64,000 bases of DNA, taken from the NCBI GenBank assembly GCA_031359995.1, contig JANMAT010000055.1:1-64000 (forward strand), given 5' to 3'. Position numbers and translations under genes: made by a program. Positions 35,024 to 43,678 of this stretch are shown here, piece after piece. Positions within the stretch are counted from its first letter, which is position 1; each line of letters begins with the position of its first letter. Below the pieces are notes generated by a model that did not search any database, was not told where the DNA came from, and saw only the letters and a list, made by a program, of their open reading frames with translations. The stretch is from JANMAT01 sp031359995. GTDB lineage: Bacteria; Actinomycetota; Acidimicrobiia; Acidimicrobiales; Ilumatobacteraceae.

Positions 35024-35727
35024 GCCCGCACCGCCCCGTCGCGCGTCGACCAGTTGATGGCGGCGTCCGGCGCCCGCAGGTAGCGCGGCACCAGCTCCTC
35101 GCCCCCGACACCCCTGCCGGCCCGCAGCTCGCGCAGGCCCAACGACAGCAGCGTGGCCGCCGACGGGAACGCCCACTCGGCGCCCAGCACCATGGCGTCG
35201 CCCAGGTCGGCCACCGTGGTCGGGTAGCGCACGGTGCCGTCGCCGCACAGCACCAGCGGCTCGTGCAAGCCGCGCAGCTCAGCGGCGAGCACGTCGGGCC
35301 CGGTGCACTGTGGCCCGCCCAGCGGCTCCACGCCGTCGGCGGTGGGCCGGAACAGCTGCCAGAACACCTCGCCCCGTCGGGCGTCGATCACCGGGCACAC
35401 GAGGCGGCCCGTGAGGCGGAGCGGGTGGGCCATGACCTCGAGGCTGGTGACCCCGACGGCGGCGAGGTCGAGGGCGTAGGCGAGCGAGCGAGCGGTGGCC
35501 AGCCCCACCCGCAGGCCGGTGAACAGCCCCGGCCCCACGTCGGCCACGACGGCGCCGATGCGGTCGACCGATGCGCCCACCTGGGCCAGGCACGCCTCCA
35601 CCGCCGGCATCAGGGTCTCGGCGTGGCGGCGACCCTGGGTGAGCTCGAACTCGGCCACCACGTCGTCGTCGTCGGCCAGCGCGCACCCCACGCGGTCGGT
35701 GGCGGTCTCGACCGACAGCGTCAACAC
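35020..35727 (-). CDS. tsaB: tRNA threonylcarbamoyladenosine biosynthesis protein TsaB
   Basis: 235 residues. The ASKHA-fold N-terminus reads LTLSVETATDRVGCALADDD, followed by RRHAETLMPAV and the diagnostic VGPGLFTGLRVGLATARSLA. TsaB is the non-catalytic partner that holds TsaD and TsaE together. GTG 35727 lies inside the end of tsaE, so the reading frames overlap by 7 nt. Confidence 0.95.
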   Translation of the reverse strand: MLTLSVETATDRVGCALADDDDVVAEFELTQGRRHAETLMPAVEACLAQVGASVDRIGAVVADVGPGLFTGLRVGLATARSLAYALDLAAVGVTSLEVMAHPLRLTGRLVCPVIDARRGEVFWQLFRPTADGVEPLGGPQCTGPDVLAAELRGLHEPLVLCGDGTVRYPTTVADLGDAMVLGAEWAFPSAATLLSLGLRELRAGRGVGGEELVPRYLRAPDAAINWSTRDGAVRA

Positions 35728-36209
35728 GCGTCGACCTCTTCGAACCGGGCCACGGCCGCCTCGAACTGGTCGTAGCGCGTCGCCCACGCGCGGCCGGTCT
35801 GCTCGACCTCGATGATGCGCCCGTCGTCGGCCGCGCCGAAGGCGAACGACAGCTCCAACCGGTCGGCCGGCAGGGCGTCGCGCACGGCGTCGCCCCACTC
35901 GACCACGACGACGCCGTCGTCGAGCAGCTCGGCGATGGCCAGGTCCTCGACCTCGCCGTAACGGTCGAGGCGGTACACGTCGAGGTGGTGCAGGGTCACG
36001 CGACCCGACGGGTAGCTGTGCACGAGCGTGAAGGTGGGGCTGGTGACCGGCTCGTCCACGCCCAGGGCATCGGCCAGGCCCTGCGTGAACGCGGTCTTCC
36101 CCGCGCCCATGTCACCGGCGAGCACGATGCAGTCGCCGACGCGCACGAGCGGGGCCAGCGCGGCGGCCACGGCCCGGGTGTCGGCCGGGGAGGCCGAACG
36201 CAGCAGCAT
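35721..36209 (-). CDS. tsaE: tRNA threonylcarbamoyladenosine biosynthesis ATPase TsaE
   Basis: 162 residues with Walker A GDMGAGKTAFTQGLADALG, then VTSPTFTLVHSYPSG and the LHHLDVYRLDR strand that places the metal Asp; VVVVEWGD is the Walker B-like segment. TsaE drives turnover of the TsaBD complex by ATP hydrolysis. ATG 36209 overlaps the glycosylase stop by one base; a GTG three bases earlier would give the GTGA overlap seen elsewhere. Confidence 0.95.
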   Translation of the reverse strand: MLLRSASPADTRAVAAALAPLVRVGDCIVLAGDMGAGKTAFTQGLADALGVDEPVTSPTFTLVHSYPSGRVTLHHLDVYRLDRYGEVEDLAIAELLDDGVVVVEWGDAVRDALPADRLELSFAFGAADDGRIIEVEQTGRAWATRYDQFEAAVARFEEVDAC

Positions 36210-36823
36210 CACGAAAAGAGGTCTCCCTGGCCGGGCACGTCGCCGGCGGGGGCCTTGCCGGCGTCCATGTCGGCCAGCGTGAGCTTGGCCCGCACGAAGT
36301 CGGCCCGCATCTGGGCCAGCGGCTCGGCGCCGCCGCGCAGGGCCGCGGCCGGGTGCAGGGTGGGGATCAGCACACCGTGGGCGAACGGGTACGCCTTGCC
36401 CCGCAGCTTGCCGATGCCCTCGGTCGTGTTCAGCAGCCACTGGGCCGCGTACCGACCGAGGGTGATGACCACGCCGGGGCGGATGAGGTCGAGCTGGGCC
36501 GTGAGGTACGGCCGGCACGCGTCGATCTCGTCGGGCTTGGGGTCACGGTTGTCGGGTGGGCGGCACTTCACCACGTTGGCGATGTACACCTGGGCCCGCG
36601 TCATGGCGAGCTCCTCGGCGATGAGCTGGTCGAGCAGCTTGCCGCTGCGCCCCACGAACGGCAGGCCCTGGGCGTCCTCCTGGGCGCCCGGACCTTCGCC
36701 GATGAACAGGAGGCGGGCCTGCGGTGCCCCCGTGCCGAACACGACCTGCGTGCGCGTCTCGGAGAGCCGGCACTTCGTGCACGTGGACGCCTCGGCGGCG
36801 ACGATCTCCAGCTCGGTGGTCAC
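36209..36823 (-). CDS. Family 4 uracil-DNA glycosylase (iron-sulfur)
   Basis: 204 residues. Four Cys that hold the 4Fe-4S cluster are at 15, 18, 87 and 103 (TCTKC, VKCRPP, DACRPY). The active-site segments are LFIGEGPGAQEDAQGLPFVG and LIPTLHPAAALRG. It removes uracil from DNA to start base-excision repair. Its place at the head of the tsaE-tsaB-rimI-tsaD operon is a neighbourly coupling rather than a functional one. GTG 36823 has TACGAT 6 nt upstream. Confidence 0.94.
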   Translation of the reverse strand: MTTELEIVAAEASTCTKCRLSETRTQVVFGTGAPQARLLFIGEGPGAQEDAQGLPFVGRSGKLLDQLIAEELAMTRAQVYIANVVKCRPPDNRDPKPDEIDACRPYLTAQLDLIRPGVVITLGRYAAQWLLNTTEGIGKLRGKAYPFAHGVLIPTLHPAAALRGGAEPLAQMRADFVRAKLTLADMDAGKAPAGDVPGQGDLFS

Positions 36824-36829
36824 GGGGTG

Positions 36830-36835
36830 ATCGTA
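36830..36835 (-). promoter_or_regulatory. Leaderless -10 box for the glycosylase-tsaEB-rimI-tsaD operon
   Basis: TACGAT on the minus strand, 6 nt upstream of GTG 36823. Confidence 0.45.
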
Positions 36836-36868
36836 GTGGGAGCGGGCCGGGCCGCTCCGAGCCGCCCA

Positions 36869-38017
36869 TCAGCCCAGGTGGTGGCGGGGAACCCGGGCCG
36901 AGATGCCACAGGTGATCTCGTAGTTGATGGTGCCGAGGCGGTCGGCCCATTCGGTCGCGGTGATCTCGTCGTCGCCCTGGCGGCCGATGAGCACCACGGC
37001 GTCGCCGACGGCGACGGGGTCGTCGCCGCAGTCGACCATGAGCTGGTCCATGGTGACCACGCCCACGATCGGTCGGCGTCGCCCGCCGATGAGCACCTGG
37101 CCGCCGGTGGTGAACAGGCGCCGGGGCACCCCGTCGGCGTAGCCGAGGGGCACGGTGGCCACGTTCGAGTCACGGGTGAACGTGTGGCGCAACCCGTACG
37201 ACACGCGCTCGCCGCCGGCCACGCGCTTGGCGAAGCTGACACGGGCGTGCAGCGACAGGGCCGGCCGCAGCGCCGAGGCCGCCGCGGCCACACCGGGGCC
37301 GGGCGGCAGGCCGTAGGCGGCGATGCCGAGACGCACCAGCTGACGGCGGGCCCGGACGTGCACCAGCGCACCGGCCGAGTTCGCCGCGTGCACGGCCACG
37401 TCCTCGGGCAGGGCCAGCGTGGCGAGGACGGCGTCGAAGGCGTCGAGCTGGCGGGCGTTGTAGGCGTCGTCGGGATCGTCGGCCACCGCGAGGTGGGTGA
37501 ACACGCCGGCCAGTCGCAACCCGGGCGCCCGGCGCACGCGCGCCACCAGCGCCCCGGTGTCGGCCACTGCGGCGCCCACGCGGTGCATGCCGGTGTCGAC
37601 CTTCACGTGCACCGGGTGGTCGGCGACGCCGGTTGCCACGGCCGCGGCGGCCAACGCGTCGACCGCGCCGGGCGAGTACACAGTGGCCGCCAGGCCGTGG
37701 TGCACCAGCGCCGGTGCCAGCTCGGGCGGTTGCTCCGACAGCACGAGCACGGGCGCGTCGATGCCCGCCTCGCGCAGCACCACGCCCTCGGCCACCAGGG
37801 CCACGCAGAGCCCGTCGGCACCGGCGCCCAGCGCGGCCCGGGCCACCGGCACCGCGCCGTGGCCGTACCCGTCGGCCTTCACCACCACCCACGGGGCGGC
37901 CGGCGCGGCGATCGCGGCAAGCGTGCGCACGTTGTGGGCGATGGCGCCCAGATCGACCTCGGCCCACGCCCACCGGGCCGCCAGGGTGGCGACCGCGTCG
38001 GTGGCGCTCGCGCTCAC
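36869..38017 (-). CDS. alr: Alanine racemase
   Basis: 382 residues. The PLP-lysine is Lys47 in WVVVKADGYGHGAVP, and the second catalytic base Tyr is in GERVSYGLRHTF. The C-terminal beta domain includes PLGYADGVPR and VVTMDQLMVDCG. It supplies D-alanine for peptidoglycan. GTG 38017 overlaps the nnr stop as GTGA. An in-frame upstream extension would run into nnr and is rejected. The nnr-alr order is common in actinobacteria. Confidence 0.96.
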   Translation of the reverse strand: MSASATDAVATLAARWAWAEVDLGAIAHNVRTLAAIAAPAAPWVVVKADGYGHGAVPVARAALGAGADGLCVALVAEGVVLREAGIDAPVLVLSEQPPELAPALVHHGLAATVYSPGAVDALAAAAVATGVADHPVHVKVDTGMHRVGAAVADTGALVARVRRAPGLRLAGVFTHLAVADDPDDAYNARQLDAFDAVLATLALPEDVAVHAANSAGALVHVRARRQLVRLGIAAYGLPPGPGVAAAASALRPALSLHARVSFAKRVAGGERVSYGLRHTFTRDSNVATVPLGYADGVPRRLFTTGGQVLIGGRRRPIVGVVTMDQLMVDCGDDPVAVGDAVVLIGRQGDDEITATEWADRLGTINYEITCGISARVPRHHLG

Positions 38018-39372
38018 AGCTCGGCGAGGGTGGCGGGCAGCAGGTCGGGCAGGTCGCCGGCCACCAGGCCGCGCTCGGCGCCGCGCGCCGCGGCCTGGCC
38101 GTGCAGCCACGCTCCGGCCGCCGCCGCCTGCAACGGCGGCACCTGCTGGGCCAACAGCGCGCCGATGATGCCGGCCAGCACGTCGCCCGTGCCGGCGGTG
38201 GCCAGGCGCTCGTCGCCCGCGTTGGCCACCAGCACCTCGCCGTCGGGCGCGGCGCACACGGTGGTGGGCCCCTTGAGCAGCACGATGCAGTTCAGCTCGC
38301 GGGCCAGGCCCACGGCCGACGCCAGGCGGTCGGCACCCGGGCGGCTGCCCCGCAGCAGGGTGTACTCCCCGTCGTGGGGGGTCAGCACGGTCGGCGCCGT
38401 ACGGTCGCGCAACGTGGCCGCGGCGCCCTCGGCGCTCCACGCCAGCGCGAACAGCCCGTCACCGTCCACCACCATCGGCAGCGGGCACCGCTGCACCAGG
38501 TCGCGCACGTTGGCCGTGGTGGCCTCGTTGCGCCCCATGCCAGGGCCCAGCACCATGGCGTGGAAGCGGTCGGTGTCGCCCAGCACCTCGTCGACCCAGG
38601 TGGTGGGCGACAGGGCGAAGCGCACCGTCTCGACCGGCGCCAGCGGGTCGGCGGCATAGCCCGGCGTGGACAGCCGCACCATGCCCGCACCGGCCCGCTG
38701 CGCCGCCCGCGCCGCCAGGTGGGCGGCGCCCATCATCCCGCCCGAACCAGCGATCACCCACACCGCCGAGCGCCACTTGTGGGCCTCGGACGGGCGGCGC
38801 GGCACCCAGGCGGCCACATCGGCCGGTTCCACCAGGAAGCGGTGGGCGCCGGGCACGTCGAGGCCGATGTCGGCCACCTCCACGGTGCCGGCCAGCAGCG
38901 AGCCGGGGGCGAACAGCAGACCCGGCTTGAGCGCGGCGAAGGTGACCGTGCGGTCGACCGGGACCACGCCGTCGGTGGCCCGCCCGGTGAGCCCGTCGAC
39001 GCCGGAGGGGATGTCGACCGCCAGCACCGGCGCCCCGTTCGGGTCGGGCCCGTACCAGATGCCCCGGAAGCCGGTGCCGTAGGCGGCATCGATCACCAGG
39101 TCGCACGGCGGCACCACCGGCGGGTTCAGGGCCGCATCGAGAATCGTGACCTGCACGCCGCGCTCGGCCAACCGGGCCGCGGCCACCCGGCCGTCGGCGC
39201 CGTTGTTCCCCTTGCCCGCCACCACGACCACGCGGCGTCCGTAGGTGCCGCCCATCATGCGCACCGCGGCGCGGGCCACGGCGGCACCGGCCCGCTCGAT
39301 CAGGACCTCGACCGGCTCGGTGGCGGCGGCGTCGGCCACCCGCATCTCCTCGGGGGTGACGATCGGGATCAT
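38014..39372 (-). CDS. nnr: Bifunctional NAD(P)H-hydrate epimerase/dehydratase
   Basis: 452 residues. The N-terminal YjeF epimerase domain (about 1-215) has VVVVAGKGNNGADGRVAAAR and ILAVDIPSGVDG-type motifs (here VLAVDIPSGVDGL). The C-terminal kinase-like dehydratase domain (about 220-452) has VIAGSGGMMGAAHLAARAAQ, a VLTPHDGEY segment and GTGDVLAGIIGALLAQ. It repairs damaged NAD(P)H. ATG 39372 (MIPIVTPEEM) matches the family start; a start 33 nt upstream is less likely. Confidence 0.95.
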   Translation of the reverse strand: MIPIVTPEEMRVADAAATEPVEVLIERAGAAVARAAVRMMGGTYGRRVVVVAGKGNNGADGRVAAARLAERGVQVTILDAALNPPVVPPCDLVIDAAYGTGFRGIWYGPDPNGAPVLAVDIPSGVDGLTGRATDGVVPVDRTVTFAALKPGLLFAPGSLLAGTVEVADIGLDVPGAHRFLVEPADVAAWVPRRPSEAHKWRSAVWVIAGSGGMMGAAHLAARAAQRAGAGMVRLSTPGYAADPLAPVETVRFALSPTTWVDEVLGDTDRFHAMVLGPGMGRNEATTANVRDLVQRCPLPMVVDGDGLFALAWSAEGAAATLRDRTAPTVLTPHDGEYTLLRGSRPGADRLASAVGLARELNCIVLLKGPTTVCAAPDGEVLVANAGDERLATAGTGDVLAGIIGALLAQQVPPLQAAAAGAWLHGQAAARGAERGLVAGDLPDLLPATLAEL

Positions 39373-39416
39373 CGCCGCCCTCCGCAATCCCGCCCGCACC
39401 GGCAACCCATGCTCCG

Positions 39417-39422
39417 TAAGGT
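39417..39422 (+). promoter_or_regulatory. Leaderless -10 box for the ABC transporter operon
   Basis: TAAGGT, 6 nt upstream of ATG 39429. Confidence 0.45.
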
Positions 39423-39428
39423 ACAGGC

Positions 39429-40370
39429 ATGGCCGGCGACGACGACAGCGTCATCCGGGCGCGCGGCCTGGTGAAGCGGTACCGGGAGGACGCCGAGCCG
39501 GCGGTGGCCGGCATCGACGTCGACGTGCGGCGCGGCGAGCTGTTCGGCTTCCTCGGCCCCAACGGCGCCGGCAAGAGCTCGACCATGCGCATGATCGCCT
39601 GTGTGTCGCCCCGCACCAGCGGCGAGCTGCGCGTGCTCGGCATGGACCCGGCCACCCATGGCCGCCAGATCCGGGCCCGGCTCGGCGTCGTACCCCAGGA
39701 CGACACGCTCGACGGTGAGCTGAACGTGGCCGACAACCTGTACGTGTACGGCCGTTTCTTCGACCTGCCCCGCAAGGAGCTACGGGCGGGCATCCCCGCG
39801 CTGCTGGCGTCGGTCGGGCTGGCCGATCGGGCCGGCGACCGAATCGACCAGCTGTCGGGGGGCATGAAGCGTCGCCTGACCATCGCCCGCGCCATGGTGA
39901 GCGACCCCGAGCTGGTGCTGCTCGACGAGCCGACCACCGGCCTCGACCCCCACGCCCGGCACCTCCTGTGGGAACGGCTCTACCGCCAGAAGGAGCAGGG
40001 CATCACCCAGGTCCTGACCACCCACTACATGGACGAGGCCGAGCAGCTGTGCGACCGCCTCGTGGTGATGGACGGCGGCCGCATCGTGGCCGAGGGCAGC
40101 CCGGCCGCGCTCATCGCCGAGCACGTCGACCGCGAGGTGGTCGAGCTGCGCTTCGGCACCGACGCGCCGGCCGACGTGGTCGCGGCGTTGATCGGCATCG
40201 GCAGCCGCACCGAGCTGATCGGCGAGCGCATCCAGATCGCCGCCGACGACGGCGATGCCGCCGTGTCCGAGGTCGTGCGGCGCGGGCTGCACCCGCGCCA
40301 GGTGCTCGTGCGGCGAGCGACGTTGGAGGACGTGTTCCTCACCCTCACCGGGCACGGGCTGGTCGACTGA
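39429..40370 (+). CDS. ABC-2 type exporter, ATP-binding subunit
   Basis: 313 residues. Walker A is GPNGAGKSS, the Q-loop follows in VVPQDD, the signature is LSGGMKRRL, Walker B LVLLDEPTTGLDP and the switch His is in TTHYMDEAE. The C-terminal 75 residues carry the DrrA/CcmA-like domain found in drug and polysaccharide exporters. Its ATG begins an operon: the first permease start overlaps its stop (TGATG). Confidence 0.95.
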   Translation: MAGDDDSVIRARGLVKRYREDAEPAVAGIDVDVRRGELFGFLGPNGAGKSSTMRMIACVSPRTSGELRVLGMDPATHGRQIRARLGVVPQDDTLDGELNVADNLYVYGRFFDLPRKELRAGIPALLASVGLADRAGDRIDQLSGGMKRRLTIARAMVSDPELVLLDEPTTGLDPHARHLLWERLYRQKEQGITQVLTTHYMDEAEQLCDRLVVMDGGRIVAEGSPAALIAEHVDREVVELRFGTDAPADVVAALIGIGSRTELIGERIQIAADDGDAAVSEVVRRGLHPRQVLVRRATLEDVFLTLTGHGLVD

Positions 40371-41143
40371 TGGCCACGCCCTACCCGCTGCGCGCCACGG
40401 CCCAGTGGTGGCTGCAGGTGCGCCGCACCCTGCCCACCTTGATCGCCAGCAGCGTGCTGCTGCCGCTCGGCTACCTCGCCTCGCTCGGCATCGGCATCGG
40501 CCACTACGTCAGCGACGCGCCGTCGTGGCTGCACGGTGCCACGTACGCGGCGTGGCTGGCGCCCGGGCTGCTGGCCAGCACCGCGGCCCAGGCCGGCGCG
40601 GGTGACTCGCTGTGGCCGGTGCTCGGTGCCGTGAAGTGGGTCGGCCAGTACAAGGCCCAGACGGCCTCGCCGCTGACCGCTACCGACGCCTTGTACGGCC
40701 ACCTCGGCTACGTGGCCAGCCGCATCGGCTTCGCGGCCACGCTCCAGATCGCGGTGATGGCCGGCTTCGGTGCGTGGCGGCAGCCGACGGCGCCGCTCGC
40801 CGTGCTGGCCGCCGTGCTGTGCGGCGCGGCGGTGGCCGCGCCGACCATGGCCTTTTCGATCACGCGCGAGACCGACAACGCGTTCAGCGTCGTCAACCGG
40901 TTCGTGATCACCCCGATGTTCCTGTTCGCCGGCACGTTCTTCCCCACCGCCCAGATGCCGCTGCCGTTCCAGGTGGCGGCGTGGCTCACGCCGATCTGGC
41001 ACGGGGTCACCCTGGCGCGGGGCCTCATGCTGCCGGGCACACCGGTGGTGCTCATGCTGGTGAACACCGCGTACCTGGTCGCGCTACTGGCGGTCGGCGT
41101 CGCCGTGGCCGGGCGCCTCTACCGCGACCGGCTGGCCCGATGA
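40370..41143 (+). CDS. ABC-2 type exporter, permease subunit A
   Basis: 257 residues with six membrane helices and the ABC-2 pattern: LPLGYLASLGIGIGHYVSDA, KWVGQYKAQTASPLTATDAL (the coupling-helix region) and FLFAGTFFPTAQMPLPFQVA before the last helices, as in NodJ/DrrB-type permeases. It overlaps the ATPase by one base and the second permease by ATGA, so three polypeptides are made together. The substrate cannot be inferred; no biosynthetic genes lie nearby. Confidence 0.92.
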   Translation: MATPYPLRATAQWWLQVRRTLPTLIASSVLLPLGYLASLGIGIGHYVSDAPSWLHGATYAAWLAPGLLASTAAQAGAGDSLWPVLGAVKWVGQYKAQTASPLTATDALYGHLGYVASRIGFAATLQIAVMAGFGAWRQPTAPLAVLAAVLCGAAVAAPTMAFSITRETDNAFSVVNRFVITPMFLFAGTFFPTAQMPLPFQVAAWLTPIWHGVTLARGLMLPGTPVVLMLVNTAYLVALLAVGVAVAGRLYRDRLAR

Positions 41144-41958
41144 GCGCGCCGGCCGAGCGGCTCGCCTCCCCCACCCGCCTGCTGCCCCTGCGGGTGTACG
41201 TGCGCGGCCCGGCCCGCATGGTCGAGCGCAGCCTGCTCGTGTACCGCCACACGTGGTACGTGATCGTGACCGGCTTCTTCGAGCCGGTGTTCTACCTGCT
41301 GTCGATCGGGCTCGGGTTGGGCCGCGTGGTGGGCGACCTCACCTTCGACGGTCGAGCCGTGCACTACGCCGCGTTCGTGGCGCCGGCGCTGCTGGCCACC
41401 TCGGCCATGAACGGCGCCGTCTACGACAGCACCGGAAACGTGCTCTACAAGCTCAAGTACACGAAGCTCTACGACACCGCGCTCACGGCGCCGCGCACGC
41501 TGGCCGACGTGGCCCTGGGCGAGATCTCGTGGGCCACGTTGCGGGGCACGCTCTACACCGTGGGCTTCCTGATGGTCATGGTGGCGGCCGGGCTCACGCA
41601 TTCGTGGTGGGTGCTGCTCGCCGTCCCGGCGGCCATGCTCATGGCGGCGGCGTTCGCGGCGATCGGCATGGCCTGCACCACCTTCATGCGGGGCTTCGCC
41701 GACCTCGAGCTCATGCTGCTGGTGCAGCTGCCGCTGTTCCTGTTCTCGGCGACGTTCTACCCGCTGGGCACCTATCCCCGGTGGCTGCAGCTCACGGTGG
41801 AGGCGCTGCCCACGTACCACGGCGTCGACCTCGTGCGCAGCCTCGCGCTGGGTCGTGCCCACATCGGGCTCCTCGGCCACGTGGCCTACCTGGTGGCCAT
41901 GGCCGGCGTGGGACTGCTGGTGCTGGCCCGGCGGCTGGCCAAGCTCCTCCTGCACTAG
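41140..41958 (+). CDS. ABC-2 type exporter, permease subunit B
   Basis: 272 residues, six membrane helices. It shares the plan of permease A: FFEPVFYLLSIGLGLGRVVG, LYKLKYTKLYDTALTAPRTL and LFLFSATFYPLGTYPRWLQL, so the two arose by duplication and probably form a heterodimer over one or two copies of the ATPase. A ClC-family gene follows after 11 nt and may be co-transcribed. Confidence 0.92.
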   Translation: MSAPAERLASPTRLLPLRVYVRGPARMVERSLLVYRHTWYVIVTGFFEPVFYLLSIGLGLGRVVGDLTFDGRAVHYAAFVAPALLATSAMNGAVYDSTGNVLYKLKYTKLYDTALTAPRTLADVALGEISWATLRGTLYTVGFLMVMVAAGLTHSWWVLLAVPAAMLMAAAFAAIGMACTTFMRGFADLELMLLVQLPLFLFSATFYPLGTYPRWLQLTVEALPTYHGVDLVRSLALGRAHIGLLGHVAYLVAMAGVGLLVLARRLAKLLLH

Positions 41959-41969
41959 AACTGCGTCTC

Positions 41970-43265
41970 GTGACAGCAGCGCGGTGGCGGGCCGAAGGGC
42001 GCGAGCAGGCCCACCTCACGTGGCACCTCGTTCGGTGGATCGCGCTCGGCGCCGCGTCGGGCGTGCTGGCCGGCGCGTCGTCGTGGCTCTTCCTGGAGGG
42101 CCTCGACCGCATCACCACCTACCGGCTCGACCACCCGTGGCTGCTGTACCTGCTGCCGCTGGCCGGCGTGGTCATCGCCGGCGCCTACCACTACGCCGGC
42201 GGGCGCTCGGCGCAGGGCAACGCGCTGCTGATCGACCAGATCCACGAGCCCACCGAGTGGGTGCCGCGGCGCATGGCGCCGCTCGTGCTCGTGGGCACGT
42301 GGGTCACCCACCTCTTCGGCGGTTCGGCCGGGCGCGAGGGCACCGCACTGCAGATGTCGGGCAGCCTCACCGATGCGCTGGCGCGCCTGCTGCGCCTCGA
42401 CCGCGACGATCGGCGCCTGTTGCTGGTGGCGGCGCTGGCCGGTGGCTTCGGCGCGGTGTTCGGCGTGCCGCTCGCCGGCGCGGTGTTCGCCATGGAGGTC
42501 CAGTCGATCGGGCGGGTGCGCTACGAGGCGATCGTGCCGGCGCTCACCGCCGCGGTGGTCGGCGATCTGGTGGTCGGCGCACTCGGCCACGCCCATGCGC
42601 TGCGTCCGCAGTTCGACGTGCCCCTCGACGGCTGGCTGCTCGGCCGCGTCGCCCTGGCCGGCCTGGCCTTCGGGTTGGCCGGCGCGTCCTTCGCCGAGCT
42701 GACCCATGCCATCAAGGCGGGCACCGCGAAGGTGCTGCCGTGGCCGCCGGCGCGGGCCTTCGCCGGCGGCGCGGCCGTGGTCGGGTTGGCCCTGCTGTTC
42801 GGTCGCCAGTACCTCGGGCTGTCGCTCCCCCTCGTCGACACCGCCCTCAGCGGCGCCCACGTGGGGTGGTGGGTGTTCCTGCTGAAGATCGTGTTCACCG
42901 CGGTCACGCTGGGCTGCGGCTTCCCCGGCGGCGAGGTGACACCCCTGTTCGTCGTCGGCGCCACGCTCGGCGGGGCCCTGGGGCCGGCGCTGCACCTGGA
43001 CCCCCGGCTGCTGGCCGCCGTCGGCTTCGTGAGCGTGTTCGCCGGCGCCGCCAACGTGCCCCTGGCCTGCACGATCATGGGGGCCGAACTGTTCGGCGGG
43101 GGCACCCTGGTGGTGATGGCGGTGGGGTGCGTGGGGGCCTACGTGTTCTCCAGCCACCGCGGCATCTACGCGACCCAGCGCATCCACGCGGCCAAGGGCC
43201 CCGGCGCCATCAGCGGGCGACCGACGCTGGCCGTGTGGTCACGGCGCCATCAGCGCCGCTCGTGA
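41970..43265 (+). CDS. ClC-family chloride/fluoride channel or antiporter
   Basis: 431 residues, 10-12 hydrophobic segments. The gating-glutamate motif is FGGSAGREGTALQMSGSLTD, the first selectivity region reads AQGNALLIDQIHEP and the later one GCGFPGGEVTPLFV. The pair of a GREGT gate with the GNALLIDQIHEP segment resembles the CLC-F (fluoride/proton antiporter) clade as I recall it, where the canonical GSGIP loop is missing; this is from memory of the family and needs a tree. GTG 41970 follows the permease by 11 nt. No fluoride riboswitch motif is seen upstream. Confidence 0.8.
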   Translation: MTAARWRAEGREQAHLTWHLVRWIALGAASGVLAGASSWLFLEGLDRITTYRLDHPWLLYLLPLAGVVIAGAYHYAGGRSAQGNALLIDQIHEPTEWVPRRMAPLVLVGTWVTHLFGGSAGREGTALQMSGSLTDALARLLRLDRDDRRLLLVAALAGGFGAVFGVPLAGAVFAMEVQSIGRVRYEAIVPALTAAVVGDLVVGALGHAHALRPQFDVPLDGWLLGRVALAGLAFGLAGASFAELTHAIKAGTAKVLPWPPARAFAGGAAVVGLALLFGRQYLGLSLPLVDTALSGAHVGWWVFLLKIVFTAVTLGCGFPGGEVTPLFVVGATLGGALGPALHLDPRLLAAVGFVSVFAGAANVPLACTIMGAELFGGGTLVVMAVGCVGAYVFSSHRGIYATQRIHAAKGPGAISGRPTLAVWSRRHQRRS

Positions 43266-43275
43266 CGGGCGGCCG

Positions 43276-43677
43276 TCAGGCCAAGGCGAGCACGATGGCT
43301 TGGGCGGTGAGCTCGGTGTGCGTCATCGTGAGCAGCACGCGGGTCGCACCGCGCGCCGCCAACAGGTCGACGGCGGCGTTGCGCAGCAGCAGCGAGGGCT
43401 CGCCGCTGTCGGCGCGCACCACCTCGATGTCGTGGAAGCGACAGGCGCCCAGACCGGCGCCCAACGACTTCAGCACCGCCTCCTTCGCCGCGAAGCGCGC
43501 CGCCAGCCGCTGGGTGGGGTCGGCCACCCTCCGGGCGTAGGCGAGCTCGCCGGGCGTGAACGTGCGCTCGGCGATCGACGGTGTCCGCTCCAGCACGCGC
43601 CGGTAGCGGGCCACGTCGACCGCGTCGAGGCCGATGCCGACGACGTTGCCCACGGTGTCACCGCCGAGCCCGCTCAC
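43276..43677 (-). CDS. acpS: Holo-[acyl-carrier-protein] synthase
   Basis: 133 residues. The Mg-binding strand VGIGLDAVDVARYRRVLERT and the helix RLAARFAAKEAVLKSLGAG are the two AcpS signatures. It attaches 4'-phosphopantetheine from CoA to acyl carrier protein. GTG 43677 lies 1 nt after the stop of the GlmS-like gene; GTG 43653 would give a length closer to other AcpS proteins. It is convergent with the ClC-family gene. Confidence 0.94.
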   Translation of the reverse strand: MSGLGGDTVGNVVGIGLDAVDVARYRRVLERTPSIAERTFTPGELAYARRVADPTQRLAARFAAKEAVLKSLGAGLGACRFHDIEVVRADSGEPSLLLRNAAVDLLAARGATRVLLTMTHTELTAQAIVLALA

Positions 43678-43678
43678 C

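Noticed and set aside
41940..41970. Fluoride riboswitch before the ClC gene
   Set aside because: The gap after the permease is 11 nt and no crcB-type sequence is visible there or before the ABC operon.
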